From Clostridiales bacterium (GTDB lineage: Bacteria > Bacillota > Clostridia > Saccharofermentanales > DTU023): a DNA stretch of 8,054 bases. The notes beneath the pieces were generated by a model. The model saw nothing but the letters and a program-made list of their open reading frames with translations. It did not search any database and was not told the origin of the DNA. Of this stretch, positions 1-5,454 are shown in pieces; within the stretch, counting starts at the first letter, position 1; each line of letters opens with the position of its first letter. The stretch covers positions 1 to 8,054 of the forward strand of contig SFGY01000047.1 of the NCBI GenBank assembly GCA_004556455.1. The letters are read 5' to 3'. The position numbers and the translations under genes are program-made.

Positions 1-416
1 CCGGTTGCACAACAAAAGTGACCTTCACAGAGGAAACACTGGTGGACGGCGGCATCAAGACTCCTTACTACCGACTTGTTTTCGCCGATACGCAGACCCG
101 GTGGACCTACCGTATTGACGCTGTGCTGGGAAGCGTACTGGAAAAGAATCAGGAGAATATCGGTACGCAGGAGTTCATCTCTCTGGAAGAGGCAAAGAGC
201 ATAGCCTTGAAGGATGCGGGGCTTGATGATAAAGCGCAGAAAATTGAGTTCACCAAGGAAGAACTGAACCGCAATCAGGGCAATCCCTGCTACATACTGG
301 AATTTAATAACGGCGAATATCAATACACTTACAGAATTGATGCGGTAACTGGCAATATTCTTGAAAAGAACAAAGAGCCAATTCTGCTGCCGAACCCGGG
401 AACGACATTTGACTAA
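1..416 (+). CDS. PepSY-domain protein, 3' end only (partial at the window edge)
   Basis: The frame is open from base 3 to the TAA at 414-416, and no ribosome binding site precedes the GTG at 18, so the real start lies upstream of the window. The visible part holds about one and a half PepSY units. The first ends in a TYRIDAVLGSVLEKN motif. The second begins at ISLEEAKSIALKDAG, has a Y-x-LEF strand, and ends in TYRIDAVTGNILEKN. This E-A-K-x-I-A-L helix followed by a Y-x-I-D-A-x-T-G-x-I beta hairpin is the PepSY signature. In Firmicutes such tandem-PepSY proteins are usually lipoproteins or membrane-anchored envelope proteins; the domain is thought to inhibit or bind peptidases, but the substrate cannot be told. 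The signal peptide is not visible. A hairpin at 483-523 probably ends the transcript. The family is clear; the role is unknown. Confidence 0.85.
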   Translation, partial: GCTTKVTFTEETLVDGGIKTPYYRLVFADTQTRWTYRIDAVLGSVLEKNQENIGTQEFISLEEAKSIALKDAGLDDKAQKIEFTKEELNRNQGNPCYILEFNNGEYQYTYRIDAVTGNILEKNKEPILLPNPGTTFD

Positions 417-482
417 TCCGGCAGTACCGATTCCAAACTGCGTAGAGTGGAATAAGTTACAGGGAGAAATTCACTTAGAAAT

Positions 483-523
483 AACAAATGGGGGCAGGCC
501 ATGTTAGACTGTCCCTATTTGTT
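483..523. terminator. Two-way terminator-like hairpin downstream of the PepSY gene
   Basis: The arms AACAAATGGGGGCAG (483-497) and CTGTCCCTATTTGTT (509-523) pair over 15 bp with two G-T wobbles around an 11-base loop. The GC core is flanked by an A-rich arm on one side and a T-rich arm on the other, so it looks like a Rho-independent terminator on both strands. On the + strand it would end the PepSY transcript 67 bases after its stop. On the minus strand it would catch transcripts running out of the xre region. Confidence 0.6.
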
Positions 524-778
524 GCTAATTACGGAATCACGGGCTGTTTCAATGATTTGCGGATACGGTATTCCAAAAGCGGCGGTAATACACAAACGCG
601 GGACGCAGCGGCCATCTTCGGCTGCTGCGTCCCGCATTTTCTTTTTTGCCATTTCGTCACGGTTTCAAAGACTGTTTTCTCTTGTGGAAAGGAAAACATA
701 CGGGCAGCTTGGTTTCCACGCCAGAAAGCCTTGATATAAGCGGCTTTTCTCGCCTCTAATTGTCCACGGCCGGTCCAT
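515..778 (-). other. Possible small-gene remnant with an in-frame TGA
   Basis: Reading the minus strand downstream of the XRE gene, an ATG at 778-776 follows a fair Shine-Dalgarno stretch (AGGTAAGGAAACAG just before it). It opens 37 codons (MDRPWTIRGEKSRLYQGF...) and then meets a TGA at 667-665. The same frame continues with an ATG at 652 for another 45 codons (MAKKKMRDAAAEDG..., ending ...IETARDSVISNK) to a TAG at 517-515, which sits inside the terminator hairpin at 483-523. It could be one nonsense-interrupted small gene, two tiny genes, or chance. I do not recognise the sequence. Against coding: the 598-635 hairpin lies inside it and reads better as a + strand terminator. Low confidence. 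Confidence 0.2.
598..641 (+). terminator. Rho-independent terminator, + strand
   Basis: The arms 598-613 (GCGGGACGCAGCGGCC) and 620-635 (GGCTGCTGCGTCCCGC) form a 16-bp stem with one G-T wobble and a six-base loop ATCTTC. The run ATTTTCTTTTTT follows at 636-647. The T tract is only on the + strand side, which gives the direction. No + strand gene lies directly before it except the PepSY gene 180 bases away, so it may be a second-line terminator or shield the convergent minus-strand genes. Confidence 0.8.
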
Positions 779-810
779 CTGTTTCCTTACCTCTTTATTG
801 CAATTGGCTA

Positions 811-841
811 TTAAGATAAGGTCATCGTGACTTTATCTTAA
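811..841. repeat. Inverted repeat across the xre stop codon
   Basis: TTAAGATAAGGTCA (811-824) pairs with TGACTTTATCTTAA (828-841) over 14 bp with one G-T wobble and a three-base loop. The stop codon of the XRE gene (824-822) lies in one arm. The stem is AT-rich and no T run follows on the minus strand, so it is at best a weak terminator or a 3' stabilising hairpin. Confidence 0.5.
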
Positions 842-1466
842 TATTCACTCCAACAACAATCGTAATGAACGTTAGAAAATATGCGCCGAAAAAGACTAAA
901 CTGCCTACAAGTTGTCCTTCTTTCGGACTTGAATACATAAAGAAGAATAATATATTAAAGAACACTACAACGGCAAGATTGAGCAAATCAATCGTAGCGA
1001 GCTGTTTTTTTACAATCTCCACATTATCCTTTTTCTTGTCAAACCCTGCAATGATAGAAAAATCATTCTGCGCGGTGGTGTGGCGAAACACGAAGTGGAT
1101 CAACACTGAAAGCGAAACAAGAACGCCAGGGATCAGTACAACCGGGAATATTTCAATCTTACCGAGGAAAGCAAGAATGAAATGCGTAATCATCAACACG
1201 ATCGAAGCAATCAAAAGTGCCGTGCGATATGGCGCGGTATCTTTCGACTTCTTCCGTTCAAAGCTTTCTCCATTTATCAGAGATGATAAATCCACATCGA
1301 AAAGCTTAGCAAGAGCATTAAGTGTTTCCACATCCGGCGTTGCAATCCCGCGTTCCCAACTTGAAACCGCCTGTCTGGAAACACCTATTTTTTCAGCAAA
1401 TTCTTCTTGTGAGAATCCGTTCTGCTTTCGCAGGGCAATAATGTTATCTGCAAGTTTGATGCTCAT
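822..1466 (-). CDS. Membrane-anchored XRE/Cro-type HTH regulator
   Basis: The 214-residue protein starts at the ATG 1466-1464, chosen because a perfect AAGGAGG (1480-1474) sits seven bases upstream. A longer reading from 1526 has no such site. Residues 8-62 are an HTH_3 (XRE) domain, with the helix-turn-helix around QEEFAEKIGVSRQAVSSWE and the typical tail TPDVETLNALAKLFDVDLSSL. A short charged linker (ERKKSKD) leads to four hydrophobic segments at about 80-101, 106-128, 160-178 and 186-208, with a lysine-rich loop near 143-155. The layout, a cytoplasmic DNA-binding head on a four-helix membrane domain, is common in Firmicutes regulators thought to sense envelope or membrane signals. It lies downstream of the AbiE operon, same strand, after a 125-base gap with its own candidate promoter and dyads. 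Target genes are unknown; self-regulation is the simplest guess. The domain call is firm, the signal is not. Confidence 0.9.
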   Translation of the reverse strand: MSIKLADNIIALRKQNGFSQEEFAEKIGVSRQAVSSWERGIATPDVETLNALAKLFDVDLSSLINGESFERKKSKDTAPYRTALLIASIVLMITHFILAFLGKIEIFPVVLIPGVLVSLSVLIHFVFRHTTAQNDFSIIAGFDKKKDNVEIVKKQLATIDLLNLAVVVFFNILFFFMYSSPKEGQLVGSLVFFGAYFLTFITIVVGVNIKIKSR

Positions 1467-1500
1467 TTTAGTACCTCCTTCTACTTTGGTTTCATTGTAC

Positions 1501-1539
1501 TTGGTATTGCGTTTACTATCTACCAAATGTGCTTGTCAA
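1501..1539 (-). promoter_or_regulatory. Candidate xre promoter and operator
   Basis: On the minus strand a perfect -35 box TTGACA lies at 1539-1534. No good -10 box is at the right distance; the best is TAAACG with an 18-base spacer, so the promoter would be weak or activator-dependent. Just downstream, TTGGTA and TACCAA form a 6-bp dyad with a 14-base spacer (1501-1506 and 1521-1526). It overlaps the expected -10 and start region, as expected for an XRE repressor site. Inference only. Confidence 0.35.
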
Positions 1540-1574
1540 ACCAGCAATTTACTTTTGCGCGAAATAGCGATTCC

Positions 1575-1589
1575 GCAAATAATATTTGC
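1575..1589. repeat. Perfect 15-base palindrome between the AbiE operon and xre
   Basis: GCAAATA and TATTTGC flank a single A. It lies two bases past the stop of the membrane-protein gene (1594-1592) and upstream of the xre -35 box. It could be a protein-binding site for the XRE regulator or a weak AT-rich hairpin; no T run follows. Confidence 0.4.
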
Positions 1590-1591
1590 CT

Positions 1592-1987
1592 CTATACCTT
1601 GTCCCGTGCGCGTAGGTGCAGCGCACCGACCACGAGGAATACCAGCCCGAAGATCACCCAACCCCATACGGGATCATGCTCCGATATCATGTATGCCAGC
1701 AGCCCCGATACCGCAGCATAAATCAGTGTGAGCAGTCCGCCAACCACCCAAAAGCCAATTTTGGTATGTTGCAGCCATAACAGCAGCAGAAATACCGCAA
1801 TCCCGATCACTATACAAAGTGCCGGATGAATGGGTGTAAAAGAATTGCAGCACACTCCGGCAACAATGCCGAGGGCAATACTATCAAACAAAATGATATG
1901 CCCGAAGAAAAGCCCGATGACCGAACAGATCAACCCGATTACAATGCCGATTGCCAAAATTGCGCCTTGCGCTGCCAGATAGCCCAT
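1592..1987 (-). CDS. Small multi-pass membrane protein, third gene of the AbiE operon
   Basis: The 131-residue protein has a strong start: AAGGAGG (2001-1995) seven bases before the ATG at 1987-1985. It is mostly hydrophobic, with membrane segments at about 7-27, 31-48, 55-72, 79-100 and 107-124, and a short basic tail (HLRARDKV). There is no signal peptide cleavage site, enzyme motif or recognised domain. The first segments are glycine/isoleucine-rich (AIGIVIGLICSVIGLFFG). The gene begins 18 bases after the toxin stop with no terminator or promoter between, so it should be co-transcribed with abiEi and abiEii. I do not recognise the family. Possible roles are a membrane effector or partner of the AbiE toxin, an immunity or entry-exclusion protein, or an unrelated passenger. 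Confidence 0.8.
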   Translation of the reverse strand: MGYLAAQGAILAIGIVIGLICSVIGLFFGHIILFDSIALGIVAGVCCNSFTPIHPALCIVIGIAVFLLLLWLQHTKIGFWVVGGLLTLIYAAVSGLLAYMISEHDPVWGWVIFGLVFLVVGALHLRARDKV

Positions 1988-2005
1988 AAAATATCCTCCT
2001 TTCGT

Positions 2006-2851
2006 TTACTGCGTGATTGCTTCCATAATCGTCTGAATGGTATTGCAAGTGTCATCATAGGAAATATCCTTTGCGTAGTCATACTCGCGGCTGTATTTCT
2101 CCCACAGCTTGCGGAGCGTATCGCTTTCGCGGATCTCTTTCATAATCTCCGGGTAGTTCGTCAGGATCAAGCCGCTGCCGCGCTTCTGCGTTGTCCGTTC
2201 CAGCGCGTAGCGCAGTGTCGCTTTATCGCACTCCGCGCCGCGCAGCGCGTACAGAATATGTACGTCGTAATAATCTCTTGGACGGGTATTCGCAATGTTG
2301 CGGGACAGAACAGTTTCCAGCTTTTCCGCCAATACAGTTTCAAGGTTGTAGGCGAGAATACTGATCGTGCGGTCGTCAAACAGCAGGGAAAATGTGTATT
2401 CCACCTCGCGGGGCGTTATAATATCGCCCGTGGTAACATCTACGGTTAGCGGTACGCTGATCGGCGGATAGTTCGCTTTCAGAGCGACGCGGATACCTGG
2501 ATAGTCGTCGCCCTCGCGGATGTCGGAAACTCCGACGACTTCAAACTGTACGTCATCGTCAATTTGTATGGCACAAATCTCTTTGAAAATAGATCGGATT
2601 ACTTCATGCGTCAGTGTGAAGCCTTTAATTGTAGTGTCCAAATCCATCGTCGCCCGTGTGTCCAGCCCGACAATGGCGGAAATCAGAAAGCCGCCTTTGA
2701 GAATGAAATTGTGTTTATACGATGAGAGAGAAATCCGTTCAAGCAGCCGTTCCAGCATATAGTTCTGCATGACGAGCTGCGCCGAAATATTTTTCTCTGC
2801 TGCTTTCTTCTTAATAAAGGCTTTCAGTTGCATCGGACTCTTTGTAATCAT
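2006..2851 (-). CDS. abiEii: AbiEii/AbiGii-family nucleotidyltransferase toxin (type IV toxin-antitoxin)
   Basis: The 281-residue protein fits the usual AbiEii length. It is a DNA polymerase beta-like nucleotidyltransferase. LKGGFL (51-56) supplies the glycine motif, MDLDT (69-73) the two metal-binding aspartates D70 and D72, and LTVDVTTGD the likely third acidic residue D138. AEKLET (175-180) carries the conserved lysine K177, followed by the family motif RPRDYYD (190-196). All catalytic motifs are present, so the toxin looks active. AbiEii enzymes bind nucleotides, and related MenT-type toxins transfer them to tRNA; the result is growth arrest, giving phage abortive infection and element stability. 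The start at 2851 overlaps the antitoxin stop by four bases (ATGA). GGAGG (2863-2859) lies seven bases upstream. A membrane-protein gene follows 18 bases downstream. Confidence 0.93.
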   Translation of the reverse strand: MITKSPMQLKAFIKKKAAEKNISAQLVMQNYMLERLLERISLSSYKHNFILKGGFLISAIVGLDTRATMDLDTTIKGFTLTHEVIRSIFKEICAIQIDDDVQFEVVGVSDIREGDDYPGIRVALKANYPPISVPLTVDVTTGDIITPREVEYTFSLLFDDRTISILAYNLETVLAEKLETVLSRNIANTRPRDYYDVHILYALRGAECDKATLRYALERTTQKRGSGLILTNYPEIMKEIRESDTLRKLWEKYSREYDYAKDISYDDTCNTIQTIMEAITQ

Positions 2852-3441
2852 AGCAAAACCTCCATATAACGCAGCACTTTAGGTTTCACACGAAGCTGGT
2901 CTGCGTACTGCATCAGTTTGTGAATGTTCTTATCTTTAGATGCGGCATAACGCTTCATAGCTTCTCCGACGATTTGAACATCACTTCCGCTGCCGCGCAG
3001 GATGTCGCACAATGTCCGTTCCAGATCATAAACGCGAATCGGATTACCAGATGGAGACTGTATTTCAATTCTTCCGAAATCGTAATTTTCCGGTACGACG
3101 CGCTTAACGATTAGGTTTTCCTGCTTCAAGGACGGCGCATTGTAACCCTTTGGAAAGGTCATTGTATATTTTGCAGGGGTACGATCTGAATACCCCAACA
3201 AATACAAGGCAGTATCATGGGAATAAATCCCGCGCCCGTACTTGCGCTGTAAAAGATAAAAATCATCTTCCCATGCGCTGCTTTGCACATACAGTCCGCG
3301 CCCGAATCGGTACATTTCACCGCTTTTTACAAGTTCCTGTAACACGCTGCGGTGCAGTCCGGCTTCTGTCACCTGTGCTGCGGTTATCGTCCCATCAGCG
3401 GAGGCTTTCAGCAGTTCTTCAATCTTCGCTTTGTCGTTCAT
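2848..3441 (-). CDS. abiEi: AbiEi-type antitoxin and autorepressor (type IV toxin-antitoxin)
   Basis: The 197-residue protein starts at the ATG 3441-3439 behind GAGGTG (3453-3448). A longer reading from 3633 would run back through the promoter, the operator repeats and the relaxase end, so it is rejected. Residues 1-55 form a winged helix (KIEELLKASADGTITAAQVTEAGL... then EMYRFGRGLYV), matching the AbiEi antitoxin N-terminal domain. The C-terminal part has the family hallmarks IYSHDTALYLLGYSDRTP (72-89), TFPKGYN (95-101) and VYDLERTLCDILR (137-149). In studied systems the winged helix binds inverted repeats in its own promoter while the C-terminal domain neutralises the toxin without stable protein contact. 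The gene overlaps the toxin by ATGA, so translation is coupled. Two large dyads lie directly upstream at 3459-3555. Confidence 0.93.
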   Translation of the reverse strand: MNDKAKIEELLKASADGTITAAQVTEAGLHRSVLQELVKSGEMYRFGRGLYVQSSAWEDDFYLLQRKYGRGIYSHDTALYLLGYSDRTPAKYTMTFPKGYNAPSLKQENLIVKRVVPENYDFGRIEIQSPSGNPIRVYDLERTLCDILRGSGSDVQIVGEAMKRYAASKDKNIHKLMQYADQLRVKPKVLRYMEVLL

Positions 3442-3458
3442 GTTCTTCACCTCGCCTT

Positions 3459-3501
3459 GACAATCACACATTATATTATATGGAAATAATGTGTTGATGT
3501 C
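3459..3501. promoter_or_regulatory. Promoter-proximal operator dyad of the AbiE operon
   Basis: GACA-N4-CACATTA at 3459-3473 is mirrored by TAATGTG-N4-TGTC at 3487-3501, with a 13-base spacer. Outer and inner blocks match perfectly; only the N4 blocks differ. It covers the consensus promoter. AbiEi proteins are known to autoregulate through paired inverted repeats in their promoter, so AbiEi is the expected ligand. Confidence 0.75.
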
Positions 3502-3503
3502 AA
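3475..3503 (-). promoter_or_regulatory. Consensus sigma-A promoter of the AbiE operon
   Basis: On the minus strand TTGACA (3503-3498), a 17-base spacer and TATAAT (3480-3475) match the housekeeping consensus in all twelve positions. Transcription should begin near 3468, about 27 bases before the abiEi start codon. The -35 box shares its GACA with one operator half-site and the -10 box lies in the spacer of the proximal dyad, so bound repressor would block RNA polymerase. A second TTGACA with a 17-base spacer to a poor AACAAT lies 54 bp further upstream in the distal dyad. Confidence 0.85.
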
Positions 3504-3512
3504 TAGCGTAAC

Positions 3513-3555
3513 GACAAATGCACATTAAATTGTTTGAAAATAATGTGTGAATGTC
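3513..3555. promoter_or_regulatory. Promoter-distal operator dyad of the AbiE operon
   Basis: GACA-N4-CACATTA at 3513-3527 and TAATGTG-N4-TGTC at 3541-3555, with a 13-base spacer. The geometry is identical to the proximal dyad and it is displaced by exactly 54 bp, about five helical turns. It ends eight bases from the relaxase stop codon. The regular phasing suggests cooperative binding of two repressor units on one DNA face. Confidence 0.7.
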
Positions 3556-3562
3556 AAATAAG

Positions 3563-4897
3563 CTACAATGTTTTTTCCTGTTCTCTTTGCTGTGCCGGAG
3601 ACAAAATGCTGTCAACATTTTGTTTGACGGCATCGTATTCCCGAAGCTGCTTTTTCAGCTTTCCGTATTCGGAATACAGCCTGTCCTTTTCGGCAGCAAG
3701 CCGCTGGTAGTCTGCTTTGAGCTTGGCGGAATCAGGGAGCTTACCGGATACGCCTGCCGCTTTCAGAGACTTTGCCGCTGCTTCAAAGAGGATGATTTCA
3801 CTTTCATGCCCGCGCAGATATTTTTCCTTGTCGCGGGATTTCTTGTACTCATCGTACAGCGGTCTTAGCTCCCTGTATGTTTCAATATGCTTGATCAGCA
3901 GCGCCATATCGGATAAACGGCTTTCCACCGTTTTGAGGGCTGCGGCGGTCTGTTCCTGCCCGTCCTGCAGCTCTGCGATTTTCTGCTGCAAATCCGTGTA
4001 CCTGACAATCCCGTTCTGATCGAGAAATACCATTGTCCGGGCTGCGCGTTTGAGGTTTTCAATCTTTGCCCAGCGCTCATAGCCTGCCGACTGCTGCGCC
4101 TTAATACAGTTTTCAATATCTATGAGCAGCGAAACGCCGGTGCGCTCCGGCTTCGGGGTTTTCAAAATGACCTTGCCATTGATGCGCTCGGCTATGGCCT
4201 CCTCTGTGTAGCTTTCTCCAAGCGTCTTGCAGCGGGTGAAGCGTTCCTGTCCGGGAGCGCGGAAAGAGATATACTTGCCGCGCTTGATCTCGTAGCCCTC
4301 GGCTTCCAGCCGCCGCAACAGATCGTCAAGGTCTGCGGAGACAGGAATGAGCCGGTCAATGGCGATTTTCAGCTTTTGTTTGTAGCTTGTCCCTTTGCGC
4401 TGCGCGTCCCATTCGGCATAATGCTTTCCTCGATCCGCGCCGGGGATCAAAACGGACAATCCGTTTTCCTTGCACAGTCTGTCACTCGTTTTGCGGATAA
4501 AGCCATAGCTTTTCCGATTGGAGATATACTTCTTATGCTCTGCAAAATCCACGGAACAGAAAATCAGGTGGTTATGCACATGGCCTTTGTCAATATGGGT
4601 AGTCAGCACATATTCATATTTACCGCCAAGGATGCTGTCGGCAAGCTGCCGCCCGATCTCATGGGCAGTTTCCGGCGTAACCTCGCCCGGTTCAAATGCC
4701 TGTATCAGGTGATGGGCAAGGTTATTACCCTTATTCATTGCCCGCAGCCGCGTTTTCTCAAACTCAATGTCTGCGGTTTCCACCGCGCAGCCGAAAGAGG
4801 ACACATACAGTTTATCGTCTGTCTTTGACGGGTTGGTAATGTAGTCAAGGGCTTTCTTCAAGGTGCTTTTGATAGGATGGATCTTTGTGACAGCCAT
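3563..4897 (-). CDS. MOBP-type relaxase (MobA/VirD2-like)
   Basis: The 444-residue protein nicks one strand at oriT, stays covalently bound through a tyrosine, and is exported with the DNA. The N-terminal 230 residues carry the relaxase fold. ALDYITNPSKT (16-26) holds the likely catalytic Tyr19. AHHLIQAFEPGEVTPE (61-76) is motif II. THIDKGHVHNHL (100-111) is the metal-binding motif III, with H101, H106, H108 and H110. NRKSYGFIRKTSDRLCKENGLSV is the usual follow-on helix region. Residues about 300-440 are lysine/glutamate-rich and likely coiled-coil (LQQKIAELQDG..., ESRLSDMALL..., EKDRLYSEYGKLKKQL), as in many clostridial mobilization relaxases. The start overlaps mobC by 40 bases. A GGGGGTG stretch (4915-4909) lies 11 bases before the start, so translation is probably coupled. 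No helicase or coupling-protein domain is present. Confidence 0.93.
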   Translation of the reverse strand: MAVTKIHPIKSTLKKALDYITNPSKTDDKLYVSSFGCAVETADIEFEKTRLRAMNKGNNLAHHLIQAFEPGEVTPETAHEIGRQLADSILGGKYEYVLTTHIDKGHVHNHLIFCSVDFAEHKKYISNRKSYGFIRKTSDRLCKENGLSVLIPGADRGKHYAEWDAQRKGTSYKQKLKIAIDRLIPVSADLDDLLRRLEAEGYEIKRGKYISFRAPGQERFTRCKTLGESYTEEAIAERINGKVILKTPKPERTGVSLLIDIENCIKAQQSAGYERWAKIENLKRAARTMVFLDQNGIVRYTDLQQKIAELQDGQEQTAAALKTVESRLSDMALLIKHIETYRELRPLYDEYKKSRDKEKYLRGHESEIILFEAAAKSLKAAGVSGKLPDSAKLKADYQRLAAEKDRLYSEYGKLKKQLREYDAVKQNVDSILSPAQQREQEKTL

Positions 4898-5187
4898 ATT
4901 TCATTCAGCACCCCCTTTATATCCTCAATGTCCTGCGCATAGATTGTCCCCGTTGCATTGACACGTCGGGTAATCTGATTGATATTCGTGCCGATCTTTT
5001 GCAGCTCGGCAGTCATGGCTTTTATGTCGCTGTAATCCAGCTTTATCACATAGCCATCAATAAGCATTTTACGGGCATAGGTTGAGAAACAGCGCGTCCC
5101 CATCTGCTGCATTTTCAGCTCAATCATTTCCCGTTCCTGCGCTGTCACCGGGACGCGCAGCACAATGCTTCTCGTTCGGTTTGCCAT
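4858..5187 (-). CDS. mobC: MobC-type relaxosome accessory protein
   Basis: The 109-residue protein resembles plasmid mobilization MobC proteins. An N-terminal segment (RTRSIVLRVPVTAQEREMIE) looks like a ribbon-helix-helix DNA-binding region. The C-terminal half has the family motif LQKIGTNINQITRRVNATG (62-80) followed by the helix AQDIEDIKGVLNEIW. MobC proteins bind beside nic, help melt oriT and recruit the relaxase. The gene lies directly before the relaxase on the same strand, overlapping it by 40 bases, and directly after the oriT candidate. The ribosome binding site is weak (AAAGGA ten bases before the ATG). Length and motif are typical. Confidence 0.9.
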   Translation of the reverse strand: MANRTRSIVLRVPVTAQEREMIELKMQQMGTRCFSTYARKMLIDGYVIKLDYSDIKAMTAELQKIGTNINQITRRVNATGTIYAQDIEDIKGVLNEIWLSQRSILSKAP

Positions 5188-5221
5188 TCGTTCACCGTCC
5201 TTTCCGTTTCCAATAAGGGTT

Positions 5222-5293
5222 TGGGACTATCCCAGCAAGCAATGAACCGGCAGGGGCATTTTCGGGAGTGTGGCTACACTCCCTATGCTTGCT
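5222..5293. other. Candidate origin of transfer (oriT)
   Basis: Three inverted repeats sit in 72 bases just upstream of mobC: TGGGA-CTA-TCCCA (5222-5234), an inner hairpin GGGAGTGT-GGCT-ACACTCCC (5264-5283), and an outer pair AGCAAGCA (5234-5241) and TGCTTGCT (5286-5293) that encloses the inner hairpin. Nested repeats next to a mobC-relaxase operon are the normal oriT arrangement. CTATCCCAGC at 5227-5236 loosely resembles the TATCCTG core of IncP/VirD2-type nic sites, but the match is incomplete and I do not assign the nick. Confidence 0.6.
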
Positions 5294-5399
5294 ACGGCAT
5301 CTCCTTTCTCACTACTACTACGGTGAATTCCCTGCATTTTTCCAAAACCGGACGAAAAAAGCATTTCTCCATCGTGGCAAATTGTTCACACAATCATCA

Positions 5400-5428
5400 T
5401 TGCTTTTATTCGTGTACCCGTATATAAT
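5400..5428 (+). promoter_or_regulatory. Candidate promoter of the HTH gene
   Basis: A perfect -10 box TATAAT at 5423-5428 lies 17 bases after a poor -35 match TTGCTT (5400-5405). A small dyad ATTGT-TCAC-ACAAT at 5381-5394 lies just upstream and could be an operator. The promoter fires away from oriT and the mob genes. Confidence 0.5.
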
Positions 5429-5454
5429 AAACAACAAAGGAGGACTGATCGTAA

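Larger units (their letters stand above)
417..821. other. Gene-poor stretch between the PepSY gene and the xre gene
   Basis: This 405-base interval separates convergent genes. It contains the two hairpins at 483-523 and 598-635 and the doubtful minus-strand remnant at 515-778. I see no tRNA, no recognisable attachment site, no transposase fragment and no convincing + strand gene. It may be the junction between the mobile element and flanking DNA, but nothing in the sequence proves that. Confidence 0.5.

Noticed and set aside
488..739. + strand open frames of 83 and 77 codons
   Set aside because: They run through two terminator hairpins, lack ribosome binding sites, and show no recognisable protein features.
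865..1731. Long + strand open frame of 288 codons
   Set aside because: It lies opposite the XRE gene and the membrane-protein gene, has no ribosome binding site, and its composition (many Ser, Arg, Pro and Cys) is that of an antisense shadow.
1826..2449. Long + strand open frame of 207 codons
   Set aside because: It is antisense to the membrane protein and the AbiEii toxin, which have intact motifs and good ribosome binding sites on the minus strand.
3459..3555. Short CRISPR-like repeat array
   Set aside because: The four repeat copies alternate in orientation and form two dyads over a promoter; there are no uniform spacers or cas genes.
3442..3633. 64-residue N-terminal extension of the AbiEi antitoxin
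   Set aside because: It would cross the consensus promoter, both operator dyads and the relaxase stop, and has no AbiEi-like sequence. The start at 3441 has a ribosome binding site.
4376..4828. + strand open frame of 150 codons
   Set aside because: It is antisense to the relaxase metal-binding region, which is clearly coding on the other strand.
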